The translations under genes were made by a program, and so were the position numbers. The notes under the pieces are model-generated. The model was not told the origin of the DNA. It saw nothing but the letters and a program-made list of their open reading frames with translations, and did not search any database. From NCBI GenBank assembly GCA_963930775.1, contig OZ005702.1:682001-746000 (forward strand): a stretch of 64,000 nt of DNA, given 5' to 3'. The first letter of the stretch is position 1. Every line of letters starts with the position of its first letter. Positions 52,328-64,000 of the stretch are shown piece after piece. The stretch is from Cliona cf. orientalis. Its lineage: Eukaryota > Porifera > Demospongiae > Clionaida > Clionaidae.

Positions 52328-54265
52328 GATCTTATAACAAAATCAATGCACACATTCACTTAGTCTCACACATACGCACCATAACCATATTGTCCATGCA
52401 CATCCCTTACTTGGGAGCGACAACCTTCTGTCTTTATGTTTTCATATGTTCTCCCACATCCTGCACCACTCTCAGTCTCAGTACGTAGCTACCAGTAATA
52501 GTATAATTTTCCGCTTGTCCTTACCTTATCATGCACACACTAGTACACATGTTGTGTTTCTGTGAGAGAGAGCTCATACTCTGATGGCTATAGACGCCTT
52601 ACTCATAATAATATGCATATTCCAACATGTATATATGTACCTGTACCTGTGTATGAATACAGCGGGCTAGGGAGGGAGGGGAGGGGTGGGTTGCACTCTG
52701 GCTGGGTGGGTATTAGCAGCCAAGTCCATGGGAGTGTTGGTTGTCAAACAATGACTCCTCTTGGTCGAATTTGTCGCCAGCTGTTTGTCTCGGCTATAGG
52801 ATGTGGTTTGGTAATAGTGCTCCCACTAATGAATGACCCCATGCCACTATATACTCTACTGGGCCTCTTTAAATGTCTTGCTTGTAAGTAGATTACGTTG
52901 TTTTGTTGCTTTCGGCCGTAACAGCTTCATCCTGATCAGCTCAGTCAATCTGTAGCTGTGAGGTACAATCGCCTAATTTGGAGCTTATCTCCACTATAGG
53001 ATAATATGGCATGGTAGTCTACTTCTCTTTACTTCGTGTACTGGGCTTGATTTCATGTACGCATGTATTTCATCCCATAGATATGTACGTAGGTTACTGT
53101 ATTATGTAGTATCAACCAAGTCTCCCATAAGCGTAGTTTATAAAACAATGCTTATGATAGCTTATACCATAATATTATTATTATTTGCTCTGTGCAGTAA
53201 TTTTAAGCATTCGCGTAGTATACGTACGTATATGGTGCGTGTATGCACATTGTAATCCTCTCAAAAAACAGAGCGCAGCATAAGGCAACTTACATTATGT
53301 ATAATTATTCCATGTGTGCTATACATGTACCAGCCAGTGTCCATTGTTCCCCCCACCGTCACACACACAGAGTAATATCATAAACTCCCTTTTCAAACTT
53401 TGGCTCTTGTTATTGTGCATGACTCTACTGCCTACTTAGAGCAGGTATACCCTAGCCAGCCAGCTCCTCAACAACATACATGTACATCCCCTTTCGTGTG
53501 AGGTGTATTATCCTCTGAGTGTGTGTGTGTGTACACATGTATATATTGATCATTTTATTCCTTGTGGCTGGTTCCTTAGTAGTGCTTCCCTCCTTCCTGG
53601 TGTTGGCTAGGCTGATGCTTCTTAGGAAGAGGTGGTGTAGTGGTGTGGTGGGGGATGGGGGGGGGGGGGGGGGGATATTGGACAGCTCAGTGTCGTCATA
53701 GCTGGGCTTCACTCTCAGTCTTCACAGTGTGAATTTGTTCATTGCCTTCCTCGGCTTCAGTATAGTGAGAAAGAATAGCTAGCGTCTCACCGTCGGTCAA
53801 TACATACATGTATGATTATTTTTGGAAATGTCAGTGTACTAAATGCTTCATGAAAGAATGTGACAATAATTCTACAATGGTCTCGATTGATATGGGTGTG
53901 GTCTTGCTCCATCCCCTGCCCCTCCCACACATTGCCCTATATAGTTCCTCTGACTTGCTCAATGCGGTGGTCTTTTCATTTCGTAATTATCAGTAATGAC
54001 TGAATGAGCCGATACTTATGTGCACGCACCACAATCACTCACACATATTATGCGTATGTGTGTATGTATGTATACTCCCACTTGCGCGTGATGACCACAA
54101 GTCAGTGTGTGTGTGTGTGTGTGTGTATACATGTACATGTGCACACGCATACACGTACCTACCACATGTGCGCCACACGCTCTGTGTACACACAAACAAT
54201 AATTATTGCCCCTGACTCCTCTGACCTCATTATTATGTGTATGTATAATTATATGTGTGTATTTG

Positions 54266-54300
<35 letters not shown>

Positions 54301-57300
54301 GTTGAAAGTGGCTTTTGCAAGCTAAGCTATGCTATGTACATGTACATGCAAGAGCGTTACATGTATACAATGGCAATATGCACTAGGGGATTTCCCCCGT
54401 TTTATTCTGGCGGTATGATTTTATATTGAAAGCAGCTGGTGGTGCATTAGTGCTTGTGGGGGGAGGGGGGTGGGGGATGGGGGAGTAATGGCTGGATTAA
54501 CTCTCTTCCTCTCCAAACACTTGCAGTGCTATAAATAGCCACTTAGTGATTAATAGGGCATAATTAGAATCTAATTTGGGAGCCCTCCCTTTCTCCCTTG
54601 ATCTCGGACTAGTCTTTTTTGAGGTATTGATGGCTCATATCACATGTGAGAGTGCCAATGTTTGGAGTAATGAGCCAAGATTTCTTCAAATATGTCCTTA
54701 CCCCGGGTGACCTTTTCTTTGTACTTGTGTGAGTGATCTTTCCAATTGGCAGCATTGCTGCACCTTCCGAAATTCACACTGTGGAAATTCACTCTCTCTC
54801 TCTCTCCTTTAGACAGAAGGTGGTAAAATTAATATTCCCACCTTGCACAGTTTTGAGTGGGGGGGGGGGGGGATAACTTGACCCCTACCAGTAGATTTGA
54901 CCTTTGATAACTCAGCATCGCTATCGGCCAACTGGCCATTGATAGCTACCACCGAGTCACACTCTGCATATACAATAATACATAATACATACCGCCTCAC
55001 TGACTACATTGTATATACAATGTGATGTACATGTATGATTGCTGATAATTCTCTATTGATGTGTATATACATATACCAGGCAGCGGCCGGGGGAGAGGGG
55101 GGGAGGGAGAGAGGGAGGGAGGGAGATTCGTGAGTGAATCTTCTGCATTATCAGCACGCTTGTACAATAATAATGCCTACACAGATGCTTGTGCACACAT
55201 ATTATAAATATTAGAGAAAGCTTCCATCAGCACACCTGTGCCACTATCCGACATAATATTATTATAAAGAGGGGGAAGGAAGAGATCGAAATGGGGGAAA
55301 GGGGGGAGAGAGAGAATGGGAGGGAAAGAGAGAGAGAGAGGAAGAGAGAGAGAGAGAGAGAGATGGTAGCCATATCGATAGCTTCTGTGTTCATTGACTA
55401 CAATTAAAGTGTGCATATCACGTTACTCTAGTAATCGGGTATTAAATGGGTTCCTATTTCCTCTGCTACATGGCATACCTGTACCCAAGAGTATCACCCT
55501 TACTCTGGGGCTCTGTCCTCTGTCTTTGGCTAGCTAGCACTGATCTGGGCTCCAGTAAATTGGCACCTCACGCTCACACCTTATTTCAGAAATCGATACG
55601 CCTGATCGCTGATCACAGTAATACCAGTACATTATATTATTATACATCCCATTCTTCCTTGCTATAGCAACAGCATAGGCATATTGCTCTACTCTATCTA
55701 AAATTGTATACATAGTAGGAGTAATTATGACCAATCAGATTCCTGACCTACATTACTTTACAATACCTATATTACCTTATAATACCTACATTACCTTACA
55801 TTAGAATGTAGTTGTAACAAATACTGTGATCCGATTGGTCACTCAGAGGCCTGAGGCTGTAGCATCCCTAGCATAGCGAAGTAAAATAGTGGACCTTCAA
55901 CTGACCAATCAGATTCCTGATCTACATTACCCTACAATACCTTACAATACCTTATAATACCTATATTATTATGTAGTTGTAACAAATACTGTGATCCGAT
56001 TGGTCACCCAGAGGCCCGAGGCTGTAGCATCCCTAGCAAAGCGAAGTGAAATAGTGGACCTTCAACTGACCAATCAGATTCCTGATCTACATTACCCTAC
56101 AATACCTTACAATACCTACATTACCATAATAGCACCTTATGTATCGTAGATGCATAAAATTTTCTACATTCATAGGTCAGTACAGATGTTTACTTAGCAA
56201 CCTACGAGATTGGTAGCACAAGTAGGGGATGTTTTATTATTAGTACCATAATGAGAGTCATGTGTTTAAATGACGCCTTTTCAGTGGAACGTATTATGAT
56301 GTTTTGTAATAGTATGCCAATTGCGTAATAAATCGCTTTTACCTTGCTATACAAAAGAGGGCCATTACTGTACTCCAGCAGGAGGTAAATACCTCGAATC
56401 TCTCTCTCTCTCTCCCTCTCTCTCTCTCTCTATGCATAAGTATAGGGTGAAATGGCCCACATGAGAAGTATGTTTAGAATTTACCGTACAAATTGGCTGC
56501 CATCTGCCATGGCAGTGGCCTGGTACTTTCAAATCCTCACAGAGTCACAGCATATGTTGAGAACACTTGCCCGTTCATCCCACATCCCACGTACTCGTAT
56601 GGTAAATGTAACACATGTATGAGTGTTTATCTCAGCTTGGCAATTGCTGTAGTGGATGGGGTTATACTAAGTGAGCGTGTGTACCGTTGAGCTTCGTCAT
56701 GAGTGAAGTCATTATAGTATTATGGTCATCTTTGATTGTTGCCACCAACCCGTAAACCTAAGGGAAACCATTTCAGCCTCTGTCCATGCAGGTGCGCAGT
56801 TTTATCAAAAGTATGCTGCATATATTATTATACTGAGTACTTGTCCTGTGAGGACTCCCTGTTTTAGTGGTGTATTGAAAGCTGCTGGCTGTCACCTCAT
56901 GAAGCCTGCCCCGTGTGTCTTCTGTTCAGTTTGCCCACAGTTCTTAAGCTTTTTACCTTTTTCTTTGTTTAGAGCTCTTATTTCTCTGTTTGCCTGATCA
57001 CATGACACTCGGGGGGGGGGGGGGATACCTACGTGTAGCTAGAACAGTGTCTACGTATGCATGTACGTATGTATGTACGTATGTACGTGACTCACGTTTG
57101 ACTTAGCACCTTCTGACTTCACTGCTGTGGAGCTTTTGAATGTGCTAAATGTTTGCTACTTAGTAAATATTGAAACGTTGTAATGCTGTCATGTTGCAAA
57201 TGTGTGTAATTTTGCTGTAGTAGAAGTGTGTGCTACAATCATTTCGCCCTTCAGCTAAGCTATGTGGATGTATGAATACCGCTGCATGTGTGTCTCTCTG

Positions 57301-60300
57301 TGACATAATCAAAAGTCTGAAGCGTCTGAGAGTGCTTTTAGGAGGTCCATTTGTGACATAATTATAGGATATTGGATTAGCTAATCGGAGGCCTGTAGTT
57401 ACATACATATTCCATACCCGTATCCAAGGCTGTGATGTGTTTAAAATAGTATGTACTTCATACTCGAGTTATAGTCAATTCCGTTCACTACACTTGCATA
57501 TATTGTGTGCATAGGGTGGTGAGCGTATGCTGGTGACGTTCCCCGAGCATGTTCCCAGTGGTGAGCCAGTGTTCTTGGTCTTCAGTGGATCACGACAGAG
57601 GCACGAGATTACAACTGGACGACACAGCCCCACCTCTCTCTACGCAACCATTCCAGGTGAGGTAGCTGCCTCTCTCTCTTAATCCTCCCCCCTCTCTCTC
57701 CCTCTCTCTCTTTTTCTGTCTCTCTCCCCCCTCTCCCTTATCTCTCTTTCTTTCTTTCTCTCCTCCCTCCCTCAAATCTTACTTGTTTATTATGTCTGTT
57801 GCCCCACTTCACTCACTCACTTAGTCCATGGAGTCTATAAAAACCGTGTGTATTCATGCATGCTTGTACATGCCTGCATGGGGGCACTTGGCATATCTAT
57901 CTCTCCTTCAGTTCCCATGTCCATCCACTCTCTAAGTGTAGTATGGCACAGATGATCAGATAACGTCAATTTCCCGTACCCAATCCAATCACTTCATACT
58001 ATAATATAGTGTGTAGCAGTCTGTAGCAGTGTGCCTCCTCTATGAGCTCACCGTCATAATTATGCCTTTATACATCCATCTGTGTGTGTGTGTGTGTGCG
58101 TGTATGGGATTCCTGTCATTATCCAGTTTTAGGTCATTCGGTGTAGCCTCGCATGAAAAACCTTAGATCTATTAAGCTTTTTTTAAAATGCCCTCTCTCT
58201 CTTATCTCATCTCACTCTCGATTCCTAGGTCCTGGGGTGCAAGTTTTGTCTATCATGCAAATATGCTGCGTATCTGATTGCGTGAATAATGTTATCTCTC
58301 TAATTGTCGTGCGACTAGCTTGGCGGAGCTCGTCCAAAGAGATCCTGATATGGTGCATCGTTAGCATAACTCGGGCTTGTTGGAATTCAAACTATCCTTG
58401 TCTAGTGAACATAGGCCACACATAGCCTGCTGTACGTACCTATACACATATACGTACGTATTTATATAGCTTGGAAGCGTTTTTGTATGACAATTTTATA
58501 CCATCTAAATCTATATAAGATTGTTCAACCTTCGTGTATAATAATAATAATACCCTCTGGGGTTTTTGTGGGATTTTGTCATGCATACTAATGAACATGT
58601 GTGTCATAGTTTCAAGGCTGAGTATGTGTGTGTCTGTTATTGTAGCGATGATTCCAGACTGGAATTTTTGTTTCGTTTGCTTAGGAGATGGAGTCCCAGA
58701 GGTGATTAACTGTTATTGTGTGGTTATTATCGATCGATGTCACAATAGCTCACTCTGCGCATGTGCTGGCTTAATAATTGTGCTATGCGTAGTGTAATAC
58801 TATATCTAGGTAATCTTTGTGGAATTGACCAATAAGAGAATGATGTAATGAATGATGCAATGAATGATGCAATTCTTCTTCTCTCTCATTGGTCAATCCC
58901 ATATTAACAACCATGTGATAATTTACAGTCTATTAATTCTCTTTCTCTTTCCCTCCCCTCCCCCCTCCCCCCCCCCCCCCCCCTCTCTCTCTCTCCAGCT
59001 CATCCTTTAGCTGAGGTAGTAGACCTGTCTGTGTGCATACTGGACGACAACGGTGAACAAAAGACCCTCTACAAGACCCAGTTTGCCTTTGTCACTGACC
59101 AGAAGCAGTACATGGCTCAGCTCCTCCTGGGCAGCGTGTCGAATAAGGTGGGAGGAGAAGGAGAGGGGGAGGGTGGGGGTGGGGGCAGTGAGTATCCCAT
59201 CTTTCCCCCGCTACCCTCGGCAGAGGCGCTGAGAGAGTACGACCAATCGTTGGCCGATGCTCTGATGGACTCTGATCTCCCTCCCGGCTGGACGCTCGTC
59301 GGTTACAATAATCACAACACCATCAACAGCGTGCAAGGTATGCTACATATGTACATTAATAATCTCTTCTCCGATGAGTTTTGTGTGTTGTTCTCTTTTT
59401 TTTTGAAAAACAAAATTTCTTGCCATACTAGCAGAGTTGATACTCATCCCGTTATTAACGAACTCCTTTTTTTTTGTATATAGTTTGGTGGCATATTTGC
59501 TTCTTCTCTGTTTTTTTTGAAAAACAAAATTTCTTGCCATACTAGCAGAGTGGATACTCCGCGTTATTAACGAACTCCTTTTTCGTAGTTTGGCGGCATA
59601 TTTGCTTCGATAGATGGTAAAAATTGATTTTCGTTTTTACAGTGTTGACAAGGTCCACTGTGGGTGGGCATACCACAGTAGCACTCACAGAGAGAGAGAG
59701 AGAGAGAGAGGGTGGGGAGAGCTTGCCTTACTTTTGATGCTTGAGTGAGAACGTGAACTTTGCACGAATAGTTCAGCTGGAAATGGCAAAATGTAATAAT
59801 TATAATTAGCAGGTATGCATATATAGATATAATTGTTATGTAGCTTATTTGGGATGACTACAGTTCCAGTTCTGGTTTCACCCAATATTTGGTGTTTCTG
59901 AATGGAGAGTGTATATGAGTATGTGAGTATGTATGTGTGTGTCTAGTGTGTGTGTGTGTATGCAATGTGTGTGGTGGTAGCTGTCAATCTAGACAGTTGG
60001 CTTGTCACGCTTCCTGGAGCAATGGCAGCTCTTCCTTAGCGATTTCATCCATTCCAAATGACTTAATCCCCCCAATACTCCACCCCCCCAACCCCAAATC
60101 CCCCTCTCTCTTAACTTTTATGACTTAATCTTTCATTCCTCGGCAGTGCATGTGCTTGCTTTGTCAGCATACCCAGTACAATCTACACTTGTACAGTCCT
60201 CCATTCCTCTACTCCCAGTGGCCATATTTGCTTCTATTGAAGCCTTCAAAGAGTAGCTTAGCCTTTCATCCTGGTCTCAAGTGTCCTACCAGCCCTGTAT

Positions 60301-62430
60301 GCCGCAACCAACCCTGGACCACCAGCCCCAGCTGAGCCTATATTAAATAGCCATCACATTAATTTTGTGAATGAGTGGAAATGCCATTTTTTACTTTGCT
60401 TCTCTTAATTAAGCTGGTTCATGTGCCCACCTGGGGCCTCCATTGTCTTCCCATGCTATCTATACATTGTATATACATGTACATGGCAGTACATAATATT
60501 ATGGCTATGATTGTACAGATAATTGCTGGTGGGTACGTATACAATGTATATATAGGTTCAGGCACTGTAGGAGAAACAATTTTGCTCTGTCTAATAGTGA
60601 TGGTGGACACTGTGTGTGTTATTAGCTTACCAGACGGTGAGATAATGGCCTTCGCCCCCTCGCTCTCATGCTACCCCATTTCACCAATTGAACTTTGTGG
60701 GGGTGGCTTGGACAGCTACCCTTAATTAACTGTCCATTAGTTATTACGTAAGTCTTAACATCTATAGTGCACTCGTAGTCACCATAGGTACTCTTTTTTT
60801 ACTCGGCTGATGTGAGTGATAGGCTTGCAAGATATCAATTTGTCGATTGAAACAATTTGAGGATAGTCCAATAATTAAAGGGGATGCGCTATCTGAACCA
60901 GTGGTTGAGTTGATATCAGTTGCTATGGTAAATATACATGTACACAATGAATGTACACTGTAGTTTTGATGACATGAGCCAACGTTCTTCCAGCCATTAT
61001 GGTGTGTGTAGTACTTACCCCTACTTAATGAAGGGTGCTGGGGTCATTTCCCCTCGGGTGATTAACGAGTGGCGTCGCAAAGTTCAATATGATCATCTTG
61101 TGATGTAACTCTTTCCTGTACCGCCACCAAACGACATCCTGTAAACAATTTAGGCGTGGCCATTTTCTGTCATATCAAATATCATAGTGTTTCGTTGTCG
61201 TGAGTTGACCATATTTCTAAGAATTGTTTATTAATTTATTTGCTTGTTGACATGGTATTGTGTATGGTTTGACCTTTGACCGATGACATTTAATTCCATT
61301 AGAATTTTGTTGTGGTCAGTTTTCTTTGTTGCGCAACTTTTGTCCAGTACATCAGATTAAGTGGACGACAATGCTGGTCACATGATGTTTACTAATTATA
61401 CTAATAATATTATTGTAGGGGCAATTGGGAGCGACCAAATTTGTAAATTACATTGTACAGATATGAATACATGAACGTGTACATAGCTATATGTGTACCA
61501 GTATGTTCGTTCTCTCTCTCTCTCCCTCTCTCTCTCTCTCTCTCCCCCTCCATCCAGACTGCCCCCACCAGGAGACTCTGCTCCACTTTGCAGCTCGCCA
61601 CGGCCTCAACAGCCTGGCACAGTACCTTCTCTCCCTCCCCGGCTCGGGTATGGCGGCCATCCTCCCTAACGAGCAGGGGCAACTCCCAATCGACTTGGCC
61701 AGGGAACAGGGCAACCACGGTCTTGCAGAGCTCCTTACCTTGTAAGTATAAAACTGCATCCATGCATAAAATAAGTTCCATCCATCCATAGCTCCATTTG
61801 GAAAGGCACTATGTTAATACAAGTAGGATTTATAATAATATCTATATAGTACCAAGAGCCCTTGATAGTTATAGAGATGCCTGTTTCTAAGCTATGTGCC
61901 TGTCATACTGCATCATGCTGTACTTCTTTGTGAGTTTCTTTTTACTTGATAGACAATCGTTGCATTGCATGTTATATATTAAGTACTGTATAGCATAGGA
62001 TTCATCAGAGCATCCCTGTGGCTATGAGCTGTTGTAAACATCTTGTTTCTAGAGTGGGTAGTGATGCTTTCACTTTTGACAATCTCTTCAATTTCATGTA
62101 GAGCGACAGTGTCTATATATTGTATGAAATGTACGATTCATTGAAGTATTCATTTTTATTACATTTGTGCATGTTATGAGGTATGTCACACATGACTTCA
62201 GGTGCATTAGACTATATTACGCAAGGTGCATGATATCATTATGATTTTGTATCTTTGTGTGTAGATTTATGAAGCAGGTTCGGCCTAATGGTGTAATGGA
62301 GGACAGCCCTCTACCGAGCCCTGTGACCAGTCCAAACCGCATCACTGAAGAAGTGGGTATGTCAGTTGGCGGAGAAGGTGAGGAGCCAAAGCACAGGAAG
62401 GGCGTGAAAAGAAGCTTGGAGGATGTAGAA

Positions 62431-62512
<82 letters not shown>

Positions 62513-62857
62513 GGGGGGGGGGGAGGGGGAGAGAGGGAGGAAGGAAATGAGAAAGAGGTCATAAAGTCTATGTAAGAAGTCACAAATCCCCAAGAGAGAG
62601 AGAGATGAGAGGAAGATGACAGCTTCTTACGTCACCCCTGGTTATAATTACCCAGTGTGCATGTGACTTCCTTTTACGGTGATGTCATTGGTGCATTGCT
62701 TTCATATTTTTGCAGAGCTATCAAAGTTTAAGGAGATAAATGACCAGTGGAAGTCTGAGGTTAGAACATGTCACCATCTGTCTCTGTCTTGTACAAACAC
62801 ATGCACATGCATTTTTATATTCGACATGTCCCTTAGGAGTTTAGCTACGTTACATGA
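49659..62857 (+). CDS. Protein with the N-terminal TIG/ankyrin-like module of AKAP13/ARHGEF28
   Basis: Exons in phase: 49659-49668 (10 nt, ATG ACA ACT G), 52204-52271, 57515-57656, 58999-59337, 61558-61741, 62265-62431, 62716-62759 and a possible last exon 62837-62857. This gives 324 residues ending EFSYVT. Residues about 25-110 resemble the immunoglobulin/TIG-like start of ARHGEF28 (LVTFPEHVPSGEPVFLVFSG, VVDLSVCILDD). Then LPPGWTLVGYNN and an ankyrin-like ETLLHFAARHGLNSLAQYLL with LPNEQGQLPIDLAREQGNHG follow. The same architecture occurs in BANK1/BCAP. No DH/PH Rho-exchange domain is in the window; it may lie beyond 64000, or this may be a short stand-alone protein. The exon joins up to 62759 are secure; the last one is uncertain. 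Confidence 0.68.
49669..52203 (+). other. Intron 1 of the AKAP13/ARHGEF28-like gene
   Basis: 2.5 kb without recognisable coding sequence. It contains (CT)n tracts near 50280 and 51105 and a (GA)n-rich block at 51640-51740. No gene or structured repeat that I can support. Confidence 0.6.
52272..57514 (+). other. Intron 2 of the AKAP13/ARHGEF28-like gene
   Basis: 5.2 kb, the largest gene-free stretch. It contains (CT)n right after the donor (52280), (GT)n near 54100 and 54270, poly-G runs near 53660, 54860 and 57010, a (GA)n block at 55090-55360, a tandem repeat at 55729-56130, and (GTAC/GTAT)n near 57060. No coding exon recognised on either strand. Confidence 0.6.
55729..56130. repeat. Roughly 170-bp tandem repeat with internal inverted CCAAT segments
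   Basis: GACCAATCAGATTCCTGA starts units at 55729, 55903 and 56068. Each full unit continues CTACATTACC(T)TACAATACCT, then AACAAATACTGTGATCCGAT, TGGTCAC and CCTAGCA(T/A)AGCGAAGT. Within a unit TGACCAATCAGA and TGATCCGATTGGTCA are partly complementary, so each can form a hairpin. The third copy is truncated. Confidence 0.7.
57657..58998 (+). other. Intron 3 of the AKAP13/ARHGEF28-like gene
   Basis: 1.3 kb. It holds CT-rich DNA after the donor, (GT)n near 58083, a fold-back at 58822-58899 and a poly-C/CT tract (58945-58997) forming the polypyrimidine tract of the next exon. No gene. Confidence 0.6.
58822..58899. repeat. Short fold-back element
   Basis: AATTGACCAATAAGAGAA on the left and TTCTCTCTCATTGGTCAAT on the right are inverted repeats around three copies of AATGATGYAATG. 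It resembles the inverted CCAAT arrangement in the 55.7-kb tandem repeat. Possibly a small MITE. Confidence 0.5.
59338..61557 (+). other. Intron 4 of the AKAP13/ARHGEF28-like gene
   Basis: 2.2 kb with no exon recognised. The first 275 bp contain a two-copy direct repeat. Further on are a (GA)n run near 59690, (GT)n near 59945, and a long (CT)n polypyrimidine tract before the acceptor (61510-61557). Confidence 0.6.
59391..59609. repeat. Two-copy direct repeat of about 110 bp
   Basis: TTTTTTGAAAAACAAAATTT, CTTGCCATACTAGCAGAGT, GTTATTAACGAACTCCTTT and GGCATATTTGCTTC occur in order at 59391-59502 and again at 59504-59609, with a few differences. Recent tandem duplication; no ORF of interest. Confidence 0.75.
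62432..62525. repeat. (GA)n followed by poly-G next to a 5' splice site
   Basis: The exon ending at 62431 is followed directly by GTGAGAGAGAGA..., a GA run of about 70 nt, then about 20 G. Same geometry as the RASA1 intron tract at 35827-36017 seen on its sense strand. Confidence 0.85.
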
Positions 62858-64000
62858 CCATTTTCTGTCTGACCCCCGCATGTTCCAACCTTTGACCCTG
62901 CCAAGAGAGTACGTGGAGTGGTGCAGCAGAAGATCATGATAGCCTTAGCCAACGTGTCCCCCTCACCCCCTCGTTTCATTGGGTTTAATTGGACAAATGA
63001 ATACACATTAAATTTTTTACCCACCCCAAACTGTTACATGTAACATTAAAATATTGTACATGTACATGTAGTGTGAGTATGGTATGACTAAGGCTGCACG
63101 TATCTAGGATACAGCCAAAAAGGAAGTTATAATTTTTGGTGCATAATGTAATTTTTGGAGCAGGTGGCGTTTTTTCCCCCTCTCCTGTTGAGATTCATAC
63201 TCTGGTAGCTCTCTAATTGGCCTAGCAATTCATGCCTTTCGTGGTTTGGGCTCAATTAAGTGTGATGCTTGGAATGTAGCACTTAGTATGGCACGTACAT
63301 ATGTATGTATGTATCCGTCTATACCCACGTGTGCGTGTGTGTGTGTGTGTACTAGTGTGGTGTAGTGTGCATATATGGCATAGTCGGGCCATTTAAATAG
63401 CAGCAGTTGGCCCAGCCCAGGCTCAGTTTACAAGTCAAACAAGACAGCCAGAGTGTTACATTTTCTCAGTGCCTGAGTATTAGCTACAGAGCCCTTATAG
63501 CAGTAAGAGCATAGCTAGCTAGTAGTAGGTGCAGCTCATTCAAGTCAAGTGCAAACAGGCTACAATATAAATTGTACTGTGCTACACCTCTTGGAGAAAG
63601 TATTTTTGAAGTTTCTTTACTGGATATCATCAAAGTATAAGCTGTGAGTGATTGTGTTCTCTGTAAAGTGTTGCTAAAGTAGTGTGCTGGTGATAAAGAT
63701 ATTGACATGAATATGATGATTAGCATGATCCCTACTGGTGAAAAGTTTCTAAACTAAGTTGCACAAGGCTTGTGCTCCAGAGTTGCTCATATTATATGAT
63801 ATGAATGTGATGATTAGCATGATCCTACTGGTGAAGTGTTGAACCAATCTAAACTAAGTTGCACAAGGCTTGTCTTGGCTGTTATAATGCTATATATATA
63901 TATACATATAGCTGCAGGCATAGCTCCAGAGTTGCTCATATTATCATCTTGACTCTGGACTGAGAGTGGTAGGGACTCATAAACTGGTTAAATAGTGGCC
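62858..64000. other. Right-end region without recognisable genes
   Basis: AT-rich sequence with ATTAAA-type polyadenylation-like sites near 63008 and 63048 and a (GT)n tract near 63332. A duplicated segment of about 100 bp lies at 63705-63795 and 63803-63950: GATGATTAGCATGATC, CTACTGGTGAA, CTAAACTAAGTTGCACAAGG and CCAGAGTTGCTCATATTAT. Either 3' flank of the preceding gene or another long intron. Confidence 0.5.

Noticed and set aside
54000..54430. A 141-codon ORF rich in Cys, Val and His in the 5-kb intron
   Set aside because: It consists of (GT)n/(CA)n microsatellite translation; no splice context or homology.
49669..57514. Regularly spaced repeats in the large introns as a CRISPR-like array
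   Set aside because: Only two or three imperfect copies with unequal spacing, in intron-bearing eukaryotic DNA.

Overview
The window is animal nuclear DNA, most likely from a demosponge. Every recognisable multi-exon gene encodes a metazoan protein with canonical GT-AG introns. Introns in the first 49 kb are mostly 60-400 bp, spacers are only 100-400 bp, and (GA)n/(CT)n tracts and small inverted-repeat elements are common. The assignment to sponges is inference from this style and from the expanded sigma-class GST and TKL-kinase genes; no marker gene proves it.

Layout, left to right. 1-545 (+): 3' end of an unidentified gene. 653-13617 (-): MOCS2, encoding both subunits of molybdopterin synthase (MOCS2A then MOCS2B). 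One MOCS2B intron (979-12505, about 11.5 kb) holds nine intact intronless sigma-class glutathione S-transferase genes on both strands plus one GST fragment. A tandem duplication of a three-gene block and two short DNA-transposon insertions can be read out of that cluster. 13897-16591 (+): RNF126/RNF115-type RING E3 ligase, divergent from MOCS2. 16986-22969 (-): HSD17B4, the peroxisomal multifunctional enzyme 2, complete in 24 exons with a C-terminal AKL targeting signal. 23137-28762 (-): three tandem secreted pectinacetylesterase/Notum-family hydrolases with matching exon structure. 29098-36686 (-): RASA1 (p120 RasGAP), complete in 23 coding exons. 37022-39998 (-): a TKL-type protein kinase whose C-terminal exons (linker, SH2, first few residues of the SH3 exon) appear to be a copy of the first three exons of the neighbouring RASA1 gene. 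40177-40443 (-): mitochondrial ribosomal protein bL34m. 40720-45343 (+): POLR3C. 45455-46574 (-): MRPL24 (uL24m). 46788-48911 (-): RPUSD2-type pseudouridine synthase. 49659-62857 (+): a gene with the N-terminal module of AKAP13/ARHGEF28-type proteins, with introns of 1-5 kb rich in microsatellites. 62858-64000 is non-coding as far as I can see.

The genes are mostly housekeeping: molybdenum cofactor synthesis, peroxisomal beta-oxidation, Ras signalling, Pol III transcription, mitochondrial translation and RNA modification. They do not form one pathway. The most unusual features are the GST array nested inside the MOCS2 intron, the apparent kinase-RASA1 chimera, and the MOCS2A and MOCS2B reading frames, which after splicing are separated only by a TGA in the same frame. 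All exon boundaries were derived by hand from splice signals, intron phases and recalled protein families; no database search was run.
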